Source: Kiloniellales bacterium (GTDB lineage: Bacteria > Pseudomonadota > Alphaproteobacteria > Kiloniellales > JAKSDN01). Taken from it: DNA of 64,000 nucleotides. This document shows, one piece after another, positions 26,510 to 36,115 of the stretch. The notes beneath the pieces were generated by a model that had not been told where the DNA came from, did not search any database, and was given only the letters and a program-made list of their open reading frames with translations. Numbering within the stretch: position 1 is the stretch's first letter; every line of letters starts with the position of its first letter. The stretch covers positions 45,916-109,915 of the forward strand of contig JASJEC010000010.1 of NCBI GenBank assembly GCA_030064845.1, in the 5' to 3' direction. The translations under genes and the position numbers were made by a program.

Positions 26510-27148
26510 CTACTGGCCCTTGACCGGCCGCAAGTTCGCGTTGAAGGAGATGGAGATGCGTTCGCCCGGCCCGTGGTAGGGATTGACCGCGTGGTAGAGC
26601 CAGCCCGGGAAGACCGTCAGCGTACCGGTCTCGGGGGGTAGCCCCATGGACTTGCCGAAGGGCGCGCCGGGCAGGTCCACGCATTCCACCCGTTCACGCG
26701 GATCGAAGAACTCCAGGATCCCCGACTTGGGCCATTCCGGGTTGGGTGCGCCAGCCTCGACATAGTACACGCCGGACCAGTGTGACGTGGCATGGCTGTG
26801 ACGAGTGTGATAGGCGCCCGCGCGAGAGACATTGGCCCAGGCTTCGAACATGACGTTGAACTCCCGTCCCTTGACATCGCAGACGGCGGCCTGCATCTGC
26901 CGGACCGTCTCGCCGATCGCCTCCGTCAGGACCTTGACCTCGGGGATCGACCAGGCGAGCAGGTCGCTGTTGGACTGCCAGCCGCCATAGTTGCTGCGCT
27001 TTCGCGCCGGACCCTCGGTCTCGCGTTCGAGAATCGCCGCCTTCAGCCCTGGGTTGATGCTGCTCGCTTCAAGCACCGCTACCCGGATAATCGGCGTGAC
27101 GAAGGCCGAAACCAGGTTGTGCTCGGGACGAAACGCGACATGCGCCAT
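26510..27148 (-). CDS. 2OG-Fe(II) oxygenase family protein (TIGR02466-like)
   Basis: 212 residues. Candidate iron ligands are in HTRHSHATSHWSGVYYVE and in the C-terminal PGWLYHAVNPYHGPGERISISFNANL, where Arg would bind 2-oxoglutarate. This pattern matches the small TIGR02466 family of putative dioxygenases, for which no substrate is known to me. GAGGTG precedes the ATG at 27148. Two ATGCAT hexamers flank the start region. It is convergent with the fused transporter. Confidence 0.78.
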   Translation of the reverse strand: MAHVAFRPEHNLVSAFVTPIIRVAVLEASSINPGLKAAILERETEGPARKRSNYGGWQSNSDLLAWSIPEVKVLTEAIGETVRQMQAAVCDVKGREFNVMFEAWANVSRAGAYHTRHSHATSHWSGVYYVEAGAPNPEWPKSGILEFFDPRERVECVDLPGAPFGKSMGLPPETGTLTVFPGWLYHAVNPYHGPGERISISFNANLRPVKGQ

Positions 27149-27418
27149 GCATCACCTCATGCATTTCAGAGAGAGGAGCTTACTCTCCGTCCGGACAGGA
27201 TAGATTTCGGTTTTGCACAGATTCTCGGCGATAACGACTCTTTTCAGCCGGACGTGCCTCTGCGCAAACTCCGGAAGAGAGAGCTTTCGTCTTTGCGGCA
27301 CAGGAGTTCATTGCGCGCCCCAACGCTGAGACCCGTGCTGGCGAGGCTTGATCCCGTCGTCGGATGAGCCGAGGAAGGCGTACCTCGACGACTCCCAGGT
27401 CTAGCGGATACTCGGACC

Positions 27419-28099
27419 CTACAGCGGGAAGGCCTCTTTGAACCTGCGCTCTCCGGTCTTGGAGAAGGCGACGATCCGCGAGTCCGTGACCCGCCTTGCC
27501 CACCCGAGCCGGTAGAAACGATCGAGTAGCACCGTTCCAAGGGCACCCGCCAGGTGCGTCCTGCGATTGCTCCAGTCGAGACACGACCGGCACAACGGGC
27601 GCCGCGAGCCACCGAGCGCAGCAAGATCGATCCCGAAATCCTTCATTCGGGCTTGGCCGCCTTCAGTCAGGAAGACCTCCTCGCCTTCTTCCGCGACCAC
27701 GCCCTGCGCGATCAAGCTGTCGAAGAGGTGGACGCCCAGTTCGCCGGCCAGGTGGTTGTAGCAGACGCGTGCTTTGCGGAGAGCCGGATCCCTCGGCCCG
27801 GTGCGCGCTCTCATGTGTCCATTCTTGGCCGCCAAACCCATCATCGCTTCCAGAACGCTTCCAACGTCATCGTCCGCAAGCGAGAAGTAGTGATGCCGCC
27901 CTTGCTTGCGCCGTCTGAGCAGACCGGCGCTTTCGAGTTTGGCGAGATGCGTGCTCGCGGTCTGCGCGGTGACGCCCGCTTCGACGGAGAGCTCTCTCGC
28001 CGTCAGCGCCTTCCCGCTCATGAGCGCCGTCAGCATGTTCGCGCGCGCCGGATCGCCGATGAGCGACCCGAGTAGCGCAATGTCGGGGCCTTCTTTCAT
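27419..28099 (-). CDS. ArsR-family transcriptional regulator
   Basis: 226 residues. The winged-helix domain occupies the first 90 residues (GDPARANMLTALMSGKALTARELS; VTAQTASTHLAKLESAGLL; RRRKQGRHHYFSLAD). The C-terminal extension has a CxxC (LCRSCLDWSNRR) and may bind a metal or an organic ligand. It is divergent from two small alpha/beta-barrel proteins and probably controls them. A palindromic operator candidate lies at 28106-28121, right at its start. Confidence 0.88.
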   Translation of the reverse strand: MKEGPDIALLGSLIGDPARANMLTALMSGKALTARELSVEAGVTAQTASTHLAKLESAGLLRRRKQGRHHYFSLADDDVGSVLEAMMGLAAKNGHMRARTGPRDPALRKARVCYNHLAGELGVHLFDSLIAQGVVAEEGEEVFLTEGGQARMKDFGIDLAALGGSRRPLCRSCLDWSNRRTHLAGALGTVLLDRFYRLGWARRVTDSRIVAFSKTGERRFKEAFPL

Positions 28100-28105
28100 A
28101 GTTCG

Positions 28106-28121
28106 ATGGTAAGCGAACCAT
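28106..28121. promoter_or_regulatory. Candidate ArsR operator
   Basis: ATGGT-AAGCGA-ACCAT is a dyad with five-base arms and a six-base spacer, placed 7 bases upstream of the ArsR start codon and in the divergent promoter region. The position suits autoregulation and control of the 28172 operon. This is a by-eye prediction. Confidence 0.4.
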
Positions 28122-28171
28122 TATCGCTGAGCAAGCTGCCATACTGACAAGGCATGTCAGGAGGTGCAGCC

Positions 28172-28501
28172 ATGATCACATGCTTTATCCGCTACCACAT
28201 CGACCCGACGAAGCGGGATCTCTTCGCCGAATATGCCCGGAACTGGGGTCAGGCCATTCCGCGTTGCGGCGCCGACCTCATCGGCTACTTCGCGCCGCAC
28301 GAGGGATCATCGACGCTTGCCTACGGCGTCTACACCCTCGAGTCCCTGGCCACCTACGAGGCCTATCGGGCACGCCTGGCGGAAGACCCGCTCGGCCAGG
28401 AGAACTACGCCTTCGCACAGCGCGAGAAATTCCTCCTGCGCGAAGACAGGACGTTCCTGAAAATCGTCTCAACGCCGCACGGGGAGCTCAGGAAGAGATG
28501 A
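28172..28501 (+). CDS. NIPSNAP family protein
   Basis: 109 residues. ATG 28172 is chosen because AGGAGG lies 7 bases upstream; an ATG at 28154 has no such site. MITCFIRYHIDPTKRDLFAEYARNW-type sequence and the central GYFAPHEGSSTLAYGVYTLE match the NIPSNAP ferredoxin-like barrel. Function in bacteria is unclear. Its stop overlaps the next start (ATGA), so the two barrels are made together and may pair. Confidence 0.82.
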   Translation: MITCFIRYHIDPTKRDLFAEYARNWGQAIPRCGADLIGYFAPHEGSSTLAYGVYTLESLATYEAYRARLAEDPLGQENYAFAQREKFLLREDRTFLKIVSTPHGELRKR

Positions 28502-28845
28502 TCGCAATCATTTTCGAGGTCTCGCCCGCTCCAGGGCGGAAGGACGATTACTTGGGCCTTGCCGCGCAGTTGCGCCCGCTTCTCGAGGAATCTGAAGGGT
28601 TCATCTCGGTGGAGCGCTTTCAGAGCCTCAACGATCCGGACAAAATCCTGTCTCTCTCGTTTTTCGAGAACGAGGAGGCGGTCGCCAAGTGGCGGGCGCT
28701 CAGCGCCCATCGTGGCGCACAGCGGCGCGGGCGGGATGCGCTTTTTCGGGACTATCGGCTGCGTGTGGCCGAGGTGCTTCGCGACTACGGTATGCACGAC
28801 CGTGAACAAGCTCCCGTCGACAGCAAGCGGGAGCACGAGGGATGA
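28498..28845 (+). CDS. Antibiotic biosynthesis monooxygenase-like protein
   Basis: 115 residues of the ABM dimeric barrel family. MIAIIFEVSPAPGRKDDYL, EGFISVERFQSLNDPDKIL and FFENEEAVAKWRALSAHRGA are the expected strands and helix. It overlaps the NIPSNAP gene by four bases and is under the same putative ArsR control. Family members include heme-degrading and quinone-forming monooxygenases and many of unknown role; the His in SAHRGA is conserved in several. Confidence 0.82.
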   Translation: MIAIIFEVSPAPGRKDDYLGLAAQLRPLLEESEGFISVERFQSLNDPDKILSLSFFENEEAVAKWRALSAHRGAQRRGRDALFRDYRLRVAEVLRDYGMHDREQAPVDSKREHEG

Positions 28846-28855
28846 ACCTGGAACT

Positions 28856-29278
28856 CTACTTGATGAAATAGCCGGAGACGCGCCAGCGGCCGTTCTCGTC
28901 CAGCATGGGCGTGACGGTTTCGACGCTGGATCGCTTGTTCTCGAACGAGGTGTCGAACTGGATCACGACGTACTGACCGTCCGGCGCTCCCGGCAGCGTA
29001 GTTGTGAAAGTCTTGGACTTCGGCCGCCTCGAAAGCACCGTTCCAAGCGGCCTCCGCACCCCGTTCAGCGCTTGCTGCCACTGGTCCCGGCTTACGGCCT
29101 TCTGGAAATAGCTGGCAGCCGCTTGCCAGCTTTCGCCGTAACGCTCCGCGTCGACCAGCGCCAGCCACTCTTCCGCGGCTCTCAGCGCTGCCGACTCCTT
29201 CTCTTCGGATGCCTGTCCGGAGGCACTCATTACAAACACCCCCAGGACCGCGATCGTGGCAAGCTGAACTGCCCTCAC
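28856..29278 (-). CDS. DUF4019 family periplasmic protein
   Basis: 140 residues. GTG 29278 is favoured because GGAG sits 8 bases upstream; an in-frame TTG at 29296 is the alternative. A signal peptide (LATIAVLGVFVMSASGQA) is followed by the DUF4019 fold: AAEEWLALVDAERYGESWQ, RRPLGTVLSRRPKSKTFTTT, YVVIQFDTSFENK and a C-terminal GRWRVSGYFIK. It resembles the NTF2-like group. Function unknown. Confidence 0.8.
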   Translation of the reverse strand: MRAVQLATIAVLGVFVMSASGQASEEKESAALRAAEEWLALVDAERYGESWQAAASYFQKAVSRDQWQQALNGVRRPLGTVLSRRPKSKTFTTTLPGAPDGQYVVIQFDTSFENKRSSVETVTPMLDENGRWRVSGYFIK

Positions 29279-29483
29279 GATCTTGTCTCCGTCCAATCAC
29301 AGCATCGGATCAACGAGCTTTAGCGAAGATGCCTGACGACTTCAACGGCCGCCCGCCGAGCCGCGTCCATCCTCGACCATGGCGGGACATACTGGGGATC
29401 CAGGGTTCAGCTGCAGATTCAATGGGGTCGGGGTTCCGGCGTGTGATACCGCCCGTGCCCGGTATGGCCGGCCGGCGCGGCGG

Positions 29484-32400
29484 TTACTCGGCGGCCTTGG
29501 TCAAGGCGATGGGCGCGGCCGGCTCGATCTCGCGCAGCTCCCGGTCGAGCCGGACGCCGGCATGGGCGCGCGGCGGGGCGAGCGGCGCGAGCAGGCTGTA
29601 TATCACCGGGATCAGGACCAGGGTGAAGACCGTCGCGATCCCCAGGCCGCCGAACACGACCCAGCCGATTGCGCTCCGCGCCTCGGCCCCGGCGCCGCTG
29701 GCCAGCACCAGCGGCACGGCGCCCAGCACGGTCGAGAGCATGGTCATCATGACCGGGCGCAGCCGCGTCGTGGCTGCCAGCCGTATCGCGTCGATCACCG
29801 CGAGGCCCCGGTCCCTCTGCTGGTCGGCGAACTCCACCACGAGGATGCCGTTCTTAGCCATGAGCCCGATCAGCATGATCAGACCGATCTCGCTATAGAT
29901 GTTCAGGCTCGAGCCGGTCAGCTTGAGGGCGAAGACCGCCGCCGCCAGTCCGAAAGGAATGGTCAGCAGGATGACCATGGCGCTCACGAAGCTCTCGAAC
30001 TGGGCGGCGAGCACCAGCAGCACCACGAGGATGGCGATCGCGAAGGTGACCGCGACCTCGTTCGAGGTGTCCTCCAGGGTCGCCGCCTCGTTCAGCATCC
30101 TGAGTCCGATCTCCGGCGGCAGCACGTCGGCGGCGATCCGCTCGACGTCGTCCATCGCGCGGCGCATGGCGTAGCCAGGTGGAAGCGGAACGTCGATCTC
30201 GACCGCGCGCTTCTGGCCGGTCCGGTCGAGCTCGGCGGCGATGCCGGTCTCGCGCAGGCTGACGAAGGCCGACAGGGGCACCATCCCGCCCCGCGCGCTG
30301 GAAACGAAGAGGTTGTGCAGGTCGCTCGGGTCGCGAATGGCGCCGGCGGCGGACTGCAGCATGACCGGGACCGAACGATCGTCGACGTTGAGCTCGGCCA
30401 CCTCGAAGCCGTCGATCATGGCGCGCAGGGTGTTGACGATTCCCTCGACCGGCACGCCCAGATCCTCGGCGCGCAGGCGATCGACCTGCACGGTCAGCTG
30501 CGGCTGGGTCTGCTGAAACTCGATCTCGGGGTCCTCGAACTGGGGCAGGCGCTCATGCATCGCCGCGAGGAAGTCGTTCGCCGCGGCCGCGATATCGGTG
30601 TAGTTCGGGCCGGTCAGGGCGAACTCGAGGCTGCCGCCACTGCGCCGCAGGTTCAGGCTGTTCGGCGTGCGCACGCGCGCCGTCGCCCCGGGGATCGCCT
30701 TCAGCTTCGGGCGCAGTTCGGCGGCGATCTCCTGCTGGCTGCGCGACCGGGCCGACCAGTCGGCCAGCGGGGCGGAGATATAGACGCGGTTGAGGTCCCA
30801 GCGGCCGACGATGGTCATCACGTTGCTGATTTCCCCGCGTTCGCGCAGGGGCGCCAGGATGGCTTCGGCCCGCGCCGCCTGCCGATCCATGTAGTCGAGT
30901 CCGACGCCGTCCGGTCCCTGCATCATGATGTAGATGGCGCCGCGGTCTTCGCTCGGCAGCAGTTCCTCGTCGATCGTGGGGTAGACCAGAACCGCGGTGG
31001 CGGCCAGGAGGCCAGTGACCGCCAGGACCAGGAGGCGCGCCGAGAGCGTGAAATCGAGCAGTCGCCGGTAGCCGGCTGCCGCCCGGTCGCCCAGCCTTGC
31101 GAGCAGGCCCCGGCCCTTCGCGGCGCCCGCGGCTTCGGCCCCGGCGGCCCGCAAGTCGAGGCGCGAGGCCAGCATGCAGCCCAGCGTCAGCGCCACGAAA
31201 GACGAGATCGCCACGGCGACCGCGAGCACGATGCCGAACTCCGTGAACATGCGGCCCGCCGTGCCCGGCAGGAACGCGATCGGCACGAAGACCGAGATCA
31301 GGGTGATCGTCGTCGCCAGCACGGCGAAGAAGACCTGGCGGGTGCCGACGACGGCAGCCGCCAGCGGCTTCAGGCCCTCGGCGCGCTTGCGCTGTATGTT
31401 CTCGATCACCACGATGGCGTCGTCGACGATCATGCCGGTCGCCAGCACCAGCGCGAGCAGCGTCAGAATGTTGATCGAGAACCCGAGCAGCCAGATTGCC
31501 GCGATGGTGCCGATCAGGGCCACGGGGATGGCTGCGCCCGGAATCAGCGTCGGCCGCAAGGCCCCCATGAAGAGGAAGATGACGCCGATGACGACGGCGA
31601 CCGCCGCGGCGAGGCTGACCAGGACCTCGCGCACGGCGCCCCGGATGAACTGAGCGTCGTCGGAGATCTTGACCACCTCGACGTCGGCGAGGCGGCGGTT
31701 CAGGCGTTCGATCGCCCGCTCCACGGCCAAGGAAATCTCTATGGTGTTCGACTGGGCGCGCCGGACGACGCCGAGACCGACGACCCTGCGGCCGTTCAAG
31801 AGGCTGTAGCTCTCGGCGTCGGCCGGTCCGTAGAAGGCGCGGGCCACGTTGCCGAGCCGGATCACGCCCCGTTCGTCACCGCGAAGCTCCAGAGCCTCGA
31901 TGTCCTCCGGCCGCCAGACCGAGGCGTCGGCCCGCACGACCAGGAGATGGTCGTCGGATTTGAAGCTTCCGGCGGGAACGTCGAGGCTGGTGCTGCGCAG
32001 CACGCGCGCGACATCGTCGATCGAAAGGCCATAGCTGGCCAGGCGCATGGGCTCGACGACGACGCGCAAGACCTCCTTCTGGTCGCCGAAGAGCTCGACC
32101 GTTGCCACGCCGGGAATGGTCGAGAGCTCGGCCGCGACCTCGTCTTCGGCGACGTAGGTCAGGGCTTGCTGGGACAGGCGGTCGCTGACGAGAGCCAGGC
32201 GGATGATCGGCGACGCGTCGGAATCCGCCTTGACGATGGTGATCTCGTCGACACCCTCGGGCAGATCGCGTTCGATCGCAGCGACCGCCTCGCGCACGTC
32301 GTTCGCCGCCACGTCCAGGGCGACGCCTGGCGCGAACTCGGCGCGGATCCGCGCGTTGTTCTCCTCGCTCGCCGCGTTGATCGTCTTGACCCCGGAAACC

Positions 32401-32633
32401 CGGGCGACCGCCCCCTCGATGACGCTGGTGACCTCCTCGTCCATGGTCTCCGGGGAGGCGCCGTCGAAGAACGCCCGCACGGTTACGACCGGGCGGTCGA
32501 CGTCGGGCAGCTCCCGGACCTCGACACCCGAAATCGCCGCCAATCCGGCGATGACGATCAGCAGGTTCATCACGACGATCAGGGTCGGACGGCGCACCGC
32601 CAGCGCCGGCAGCTCGCTGGGCCGGGCGGTCAT
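29484..32633 (-). CDS. RND efflux transporter (AcrB/HAE-1 family)
   Basis: 1049 residues. ATG 32633 overlaps the adaptor stop (ATGA) and gives the standard start region PALAVRRPTLIVVMNLLIV. The proton-relay segment GMIVDDAIVVIENIQR carries the paired Asp of transmembrane helix 4. Large periplasmic loops follow helices 1 and 7. It forms a trimeric pump with the adaptor encoded upstream. No outer-membrane channel gene is nearby, so a TolC-like protein elsewhere must complete it. An open frame extends to 32885 but is antisense or out of frame with the adaptor. Confidence 0.92.
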   Translation of the reverse strand: MTARPSELPALAVRRPTLIVVMNLLIVIAGLAAISGVEVRELPDVDRPVVTVRAFFDGASPETMDEEVTSVIEGAVARVSGVKTINAASEENNARIRAEFAPGVALDVAANDVREAVAAIERDLPEGVDEITIVKADSDASPIIRLALVSDRLSQQALTYVAEDEVAAELSTIPGVATVELFGDQKEVLRVVVEPMRLASYGLSIDDVARVLRSTSLDVPAGSFKSDDHLLVVRADASVWRPEDIEALELRGDERGVIRLGNVARAFYGPADAESYSLLNGRRVVGLGVVRRAQSNTIEISLAVERAIERLNRRLADVEVVKISDDAQFIRGAVREVLVSLAAAVAVVIGVIFLFMGALRPTLIPGAAIPVALIGTIAAIWLLGFSINILTLLALVLATGMIVDDAIVVIENIQRKRAEGLKPLAAAVVGTRQVFFAVLATTITLISVFVPIAFLPGTAGRMFTEFGIVLAVAVAISSFVALTLGCMLASRLDLRAAGAEAAGAAKGRGLLARLGDRAAAGYRRLLDFTLSARLLVLAVTGLLAATAVLVYPTIDEELLPSEDRGAIYIMMQGPDGVGLDYMDRQAARAEAILAPLRERGEISNVMTIVGRWDLNRVYISAPLADWSARSRSQQEIAAELRPKLKAIPGATARVRTPNSLNLRRSGGSLEFALTGPNYTDIAAAANDFLAAMHERLPQFEDPEIEFQQTQPQLTVQVDRLRAEDLGVPVEGIVNTLRAMIDGFEVAELNVDDRSVPVMLQSAAGAIRDPSDLHNLFVSSARGGMVPLSAFVSLRETGIAAELDRTGQKRAVEIDVPLPPGYAMRRAMDDVERIAADVLPPEIGLRMLNEAATLEDTSNEVAVTFAIAILVVLLVLAAQFESFVSAMVILLTIPFGLAAAVFALKLTGSSLNIYSEIGLIMLIGLMAKNGILVVEFADQQRDRGLAVIDAIRLAATTRLRPVMMTMLSTVLGAVPLVLASGAGAEARSAIGWVVFGGLGIATVFTLVLIPVIYSLLAPLAPPRAHAGVRLDRELREIEPAAPIALTKAAE

Positions 32634-33757
32634 CAGGCGGGACCCTTGCCCGCACCGGCCGTCCCGTCGAGCGCCGGCTCGGCGCCGTTTCCGCCATCGC
32701 GGGCTCGCGGATCGACCGGCTGCCCATCGCGCAGTCCCTGCACGCCCTCGACCACGACCAGGTCGCCCGCTTCGAGCGGGCCGTCGACCAGGACGCGGCC
32801 TTTGTCGCGGCGCACGATGGCCACGAAGACCTTCCTGGCCCGATCGTCCACCACGCGCCAGACATAGGCGCCGTCGCGGCTCCACAGCACCGCCACCTCG
32901 GGCAGGCTGGGATAGGCGGCACCTCGGAACTCGAGGCGGACGTCGAAAGAGGTGCCCGGCCGGATCGAGTCGTCGGGGTTGGCGATGCGCGCCTTGACCC
33001 GCAACGACCGGGTGGCGGGATCGATCCGGCTGTCCGTGGCGGAAACCCTGCCCTGCAGCTCGAGTTCCGGGCGGGTCCAGGGGCGCACGGCGATCTCGTC
33101 GCCGACCGCAATCCGACTGGCGTAGTCCTCCGGAACGCTGAACCCGATCTCGATGAACGAGCGGTCATCCAGCGTCGCGATCATCGTCTCGTCGGTCACG
33201 CGATCGCCGGCCTCGATATCGGTCAGCCCGATGACGCCCTCGAAGGGCGCGAAGAGAGTCCGATCCTTCAACGCTGCCTTGGCCTGGGCCACGCGCAGAA
33301 CCGCGCTTTCTAGCTCGGCCTCCGCCGACTGCAGGGTGACCAGGGAGACCGTGCCGCCGGGCGCGAGCTTCTCGTAGCGCGCGACCTGGCGGCGGACGTC
33401 CATCAGGGTGACCTCGGCCAAGCGCACCGCGAGTTCTTCGTCCTCATCGTCCAGGCGCAGCAGCGGCTCGCCCTTTCGCACCTTCTGTTCCGCCTCGAAG
33501 AAAACCTCCTCTACTTCGCCGTCGACCGCCGGGTAGAGCGTGGCGGAGCGCAGGGCCTCCCCCGTGCCGACCGTGCGCACGGTGACGCGGTCCTCCTTCA
33601 GGGTCAGCGCCTCGGCGATGACGAGGGTGGCGCCAGCGGCGCCGCGCTTCGGATCGGGCGATAGGATCGGATCGCCCCATCCTAAGAGCCAACCGGCCCC
33701 AAGCGCGAGGACGGCGCCGAACAAGGCGATGATCCCTATTTGCCAGCGCAGTGCCAT
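32633..33757 (-). CDS. RND efflux periplasmic adaptor (MFP)
   Basis: 374 residues with an N-terminal membrane anchor (IGIIALFGAVLALGAGWLLG). The biotinyl-lipoyl half-motifs are LYPAVDGEVEEVFFEAEQKV and LFAPFEGVIGLTDIEAGDRV, separated by a short helical hairpin (about residues 110-150). The beta-barrel region has GFSVPEDYASRIAVGD. It precedes and is coupled to the RND pump gene. The short hairpin is typical of the simpler HAE-1 adaptors. Confidence 0.9.
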   Translation of the reverse strand: MALRWQIGIIALFGAVLALGAGWLLGWGDPILSPDPKRGAAGATLVIAEALTLKEDRVTVRTVGTGEALRSATLYPAVDGEVEEVFFEAEQKVRKGEPLLRLDDEDEELAVRLAEVTLMDVRRQVARYEKLAPGGTVSLVTLQSAEAELESAVLRVAQAKAALKDRTLFAPFEGVIGLTDIEAGDRVTDETMIATLDDRSFIEIGFSVPEDYASRIAVGDEIAVRPWTRPELELQGRVSATDSRIDPATRSLRVKARIANPDDSIRPGTSFDVRLEFRGAAYPSLPEVAVLWSRDGAYVWRVVDDRARKVFVAIVRRDKGRVLVDGPLEAGDLVVVEGVQGLRDGQPVDPRARDGGNGAEPALDGTAGAGKGPA

Positions 33758-34091
33758 GGCCCCATCGATCCGCAGCCGTTCCGCCGTCCGTGCGCCCGTC
33801 CCGAGAGACTTGGCTCGCGGGCCCGGTGCCGGCGCGGATTATAGGTTTCAGGGTCCGGATTCACTAGCGGCGAGGGATTCGGCCCGAGTACCCACGGCTC
33901 GGGCTGGGCCACGGTGGTCCGACGGTCGAGCCGATCGACAATGATCTGCCTCATGCCCCCTAACCTTGCGCTGGGATAACCAGTCAGCGTCGAGAGTGCT
34001 CTTGCCCGCTTGGTTCGGGCATGGAGAACGCTTTCGCGAAGGGTGTACACTCGCTCGCGCGCCTGTTGCGCCGATCTGGGAGGAGAAAACC
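33758..34091. promoter_or_regulatory. Divergent region between efflux operon and MscS gene
   Basis: About 330 bases with no convincing gene. It must contain the promoter of the efflux operon (minus) and of the mechanosensitive channel (plus). A short minus-strand frame starting at ATG 33954 after AGGGGG is possible but its second half looks non-coding. The strong GGGAGGAG at 34078-34085 belongs to the channel gene. Confidence 0.4.
34078..34085 (+). promoter_or_regulatory. Ribosome-binding site fixing a TTG start
   Basis: GGGAGGAG lies 6 bases before TTG 34092. This supports TTG as the start of the MscS-type gene rather than the upstream ATG at 33966, and places the signal peptide at the very N-terminus. 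Confidence 0.75.
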
Positions 34092-36077
34092 TTGAGCTTT
34101 CCGCGTCGCGCCTTGCGAAGCTTCGGCATCGCCGCCGTTTTGCTGCTGCTCGCCCCGCCCGGCGTAGGCGCTCAGGACACCTCGCCGATCCTCGGTGACG
34201 ATCCGGCGACAAGGCAGGGAACCGGGCAGACGATCCGGCCGGTCCGCACGGAGAGCCCCCGCGACACCCTGGCGACCTTCATCCGCCTCCGCGGAGAGGT
34301 GGAGCAGGCGCTCCGCGACTACCGTGAGAACCGGAGCACCGAGGTGGCCGATCATATGTACCTGCTGGGTGAGCAGCTGCATGCGCTGATCGATCTGTCG
34401 AAGGTACCAAGATCCTCGCGTCGAGAGGTGGGAAACGAGACGGCCCTGTTGCTGCTCGACATCTTCGGCCGTGTCGGATTGCCCAATTTGGACGATGTGC
34501 CCAACGAGGAGGCCTTCGATCTCGATGGCCCGGCCAACTACAGGATTCCCAGGACGCCAATCCGCATCACGCGCATCGACTTGGGCCCGCGCGACGGCGA
34601 GTTCCTGTTCAACAGCCGCACGGTCGGAATCGCACCGCGCTTCTATCAGGGCATCAAGTCTTTGCCTCTACGTTCGGACCTGGGAATCAGGAATTGGACC
34701 CAATCGGTGCCGCAGCTCACGGGTCCCCTCATCCCTTCGAGATTGGTCAGTGCCGTGCCGACAGGCATGCGCTCTCTCTGGCTCGGCACGCCGATCTGGA
34801 AGGTGGCTGCCAGCATCGCGAGCGCCCTGATCGCGGGCCTTTTGATCGCAGGTCTGCATCGCTGGCTGGCCCGCCGGGAGCCGTCGTCGCGCATCGGCGT
34901 GCTCTCCTGGCAACTGCTGCGCCCTCTTTCGATCCTCTTGGTCGTTGCCCTATTGAATCCCTTCATCGACGATCAGATCAACGTCTTCGGCCAGTTCGCC
35001 AGAGTCGTCGACGGCGCGATGACTCTCCTGATCTATTTCTCTGCCGCCTGGATCTTCTGGCTCGGCGCCCGGCTGTTCTTTGAATGGCTGATCCTCTCGC
35101 CGAGCATTCCGGAAGAGGGTCTGGACGCCAACCTTCTCCGCCTGCTCGCGGGTTTGATCGGCGTGATCGGGATCACGATTATCGTGGCCTACAGCGCACA
35201 GGAACTGGGCTTGCCGGTCTTAAGCGTTCTCGCCGGCTTGGGCATCGGCGGCCTCGCGGTTGCCCTGGCCATCCGGCCGACGCTGGAGAACCTGATCGGC
35301 GGCATCATTCTCTTTCTCGACAGACCCGTGCGGGTTGGCGACTTCTGCGACTTCGGCAGCAAGAGGGGCACGGTCGAGACGATCGGGATCCGTTCGACCC
35401 AGCTGCGCGCCCTCGACCGCACCTTGATCACCGTGCCCAACGCGCAGTTCGCCGACATGCAGATCGTCAACTGGGCGCAATGCGACGAGATGCTGATCGA
35501 CGAGACCATCGGCCTGCGCTACGAGACCAAGGCCGATCAGCTTCGCTATTTTCTGGCCAGGCTGCGCGAGACGCTGCACGCCCATCCGCGCATCACCAGT
35601 GAAACCGTCCGCGTCCGCTTTTCCGGCTACGGCGATTCTTCCCTCAACGTGCGCATCAGGGTCTACGCGAAGACCCGGGAGTGGAACGATTTCTACGCGA
35701 TTCGCGAGGATATCTTCCTGCGCCTCTTCGACCTGGTCGAAGAGGCCGGAACCAGCTTCGCCTTCCCGTCGCGCACCCTCTACCTGGGCAAGGACGAGGG
35801 CCTCGACAAAGAGACCGGCGACAAGGCGGCAGCCCAAGTGCAGGCCTGGCGCCGTTCCGGCCGGCTTCCCTTCCCCCGCTTCAATCCGGAGAAGCTGGAG
35901 AAGCTTGACGGGACACTCGACTACCCGCCCAAGGGCTCGCACGAAGCCGGACACGAGGAGCTGGAGACGGACGGCGGCAGCGAGCGGCTTTCGGCGCGAC
36001 CGCGGCAGGAGCGGGAGCACACCGAGGCGCCAGGCTCGGTAGAAGCGGGCAACAAGCGCCGGACCGACGAGGACTGA
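34092..36077 (+). CDS. MscS-family mechanosensitive ion channel with large N-terminal domain
   Basis: About 661 residues from TTG 34092. A signal peptide (FGIAAVLLLLAPPGVGAQ) leads a periplasmic domain of about 200 residues. Membrane helices follow, and then the MscS pore and beta domain near residues 370-430 (VLSVLAGLGIGGLAVALAIR; GIILFLDRPVRVGDFCDFG; GTVETIGIRSTQLRALDRTL). The C-terminal tail after about 600 is charged and probably disordered. It releases solutes on hypoosmotic shock. The extra periplasmic domain places it with the larger MscM/YbdG-like relatives. Confidence 0.9.
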   Translation: MSFPRRALRSFGIAAVLLLLAPPGVGAQDTSPILGDDPATRQGTGQTIRPVRTESPRDTLATFIRLRGEVEQALRDYRENRSTEVADHMYLLGEQLHALIDLSKVPRSSRREVGNETALLLLDIFGRVGLPNLDDVPNEEAFDLDGPANYRIPRTPIRITRIDLGPRDGEFLFNSRTVGIAPRFYQGIKSLPLRSDLGIRNWTQSVPQLTGPLIPSRLVSAVPTGMRSLWLGTPIWKVAASIASALIAGLLIAGLHRWLARREPSSRIGVLSWQLLRPLSILLVVALLNPFIDDQINVFGQFARVVDGAMTLLIYFSAAWIFWLGARLFFEWLILSPSIPEEGLDANLLRLLAGLIGVIGITIIVAYSAQELGLPVLSVLAGLGIGGLAVALAIRPTLENLIGGIILFLDRPVRVGDFCDFGSKRGTVETIGIRSTQLRALDRTLITVPNAQFADMQIVNWAQCDEMLIDETIGLRYETKADQLRYFLARLRETLHAHPRITSETVRVRFSGYGDSSLNVRIRVYAKTREWNDFYAIREDIFLRLFDLVEEAGTSFAFPSRTLYLGKDEGLDKETGDKAAAQVQAWRRSGRLPFPRFNPEKLEKLDGTLDYPPKGSHEAGHEELETDGGSERLSARPRQEREHTEAPGSVEAGNKRRTDED

Positions 36078-36115
36078 CGGACCGCCGGGTCGTCCGCTGC
36101 CTTTTCAGCCGGCGG

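Noticed and set aside
29379..32867. A plus-strand open frame of 1162 codons
   Set aside because: Antisense to the RND pump gene, with low-complexity Asp/Arg/His-rich sequence and no recognisable domain.
33736..33954. A 72-codon minus-strand frame with AGGGGG before its ATG
   Set aside because: The first half looks protein-like but the second is Arg/Gly-rich and runs into the adaptor gene start; support is too thin to list as a gene.
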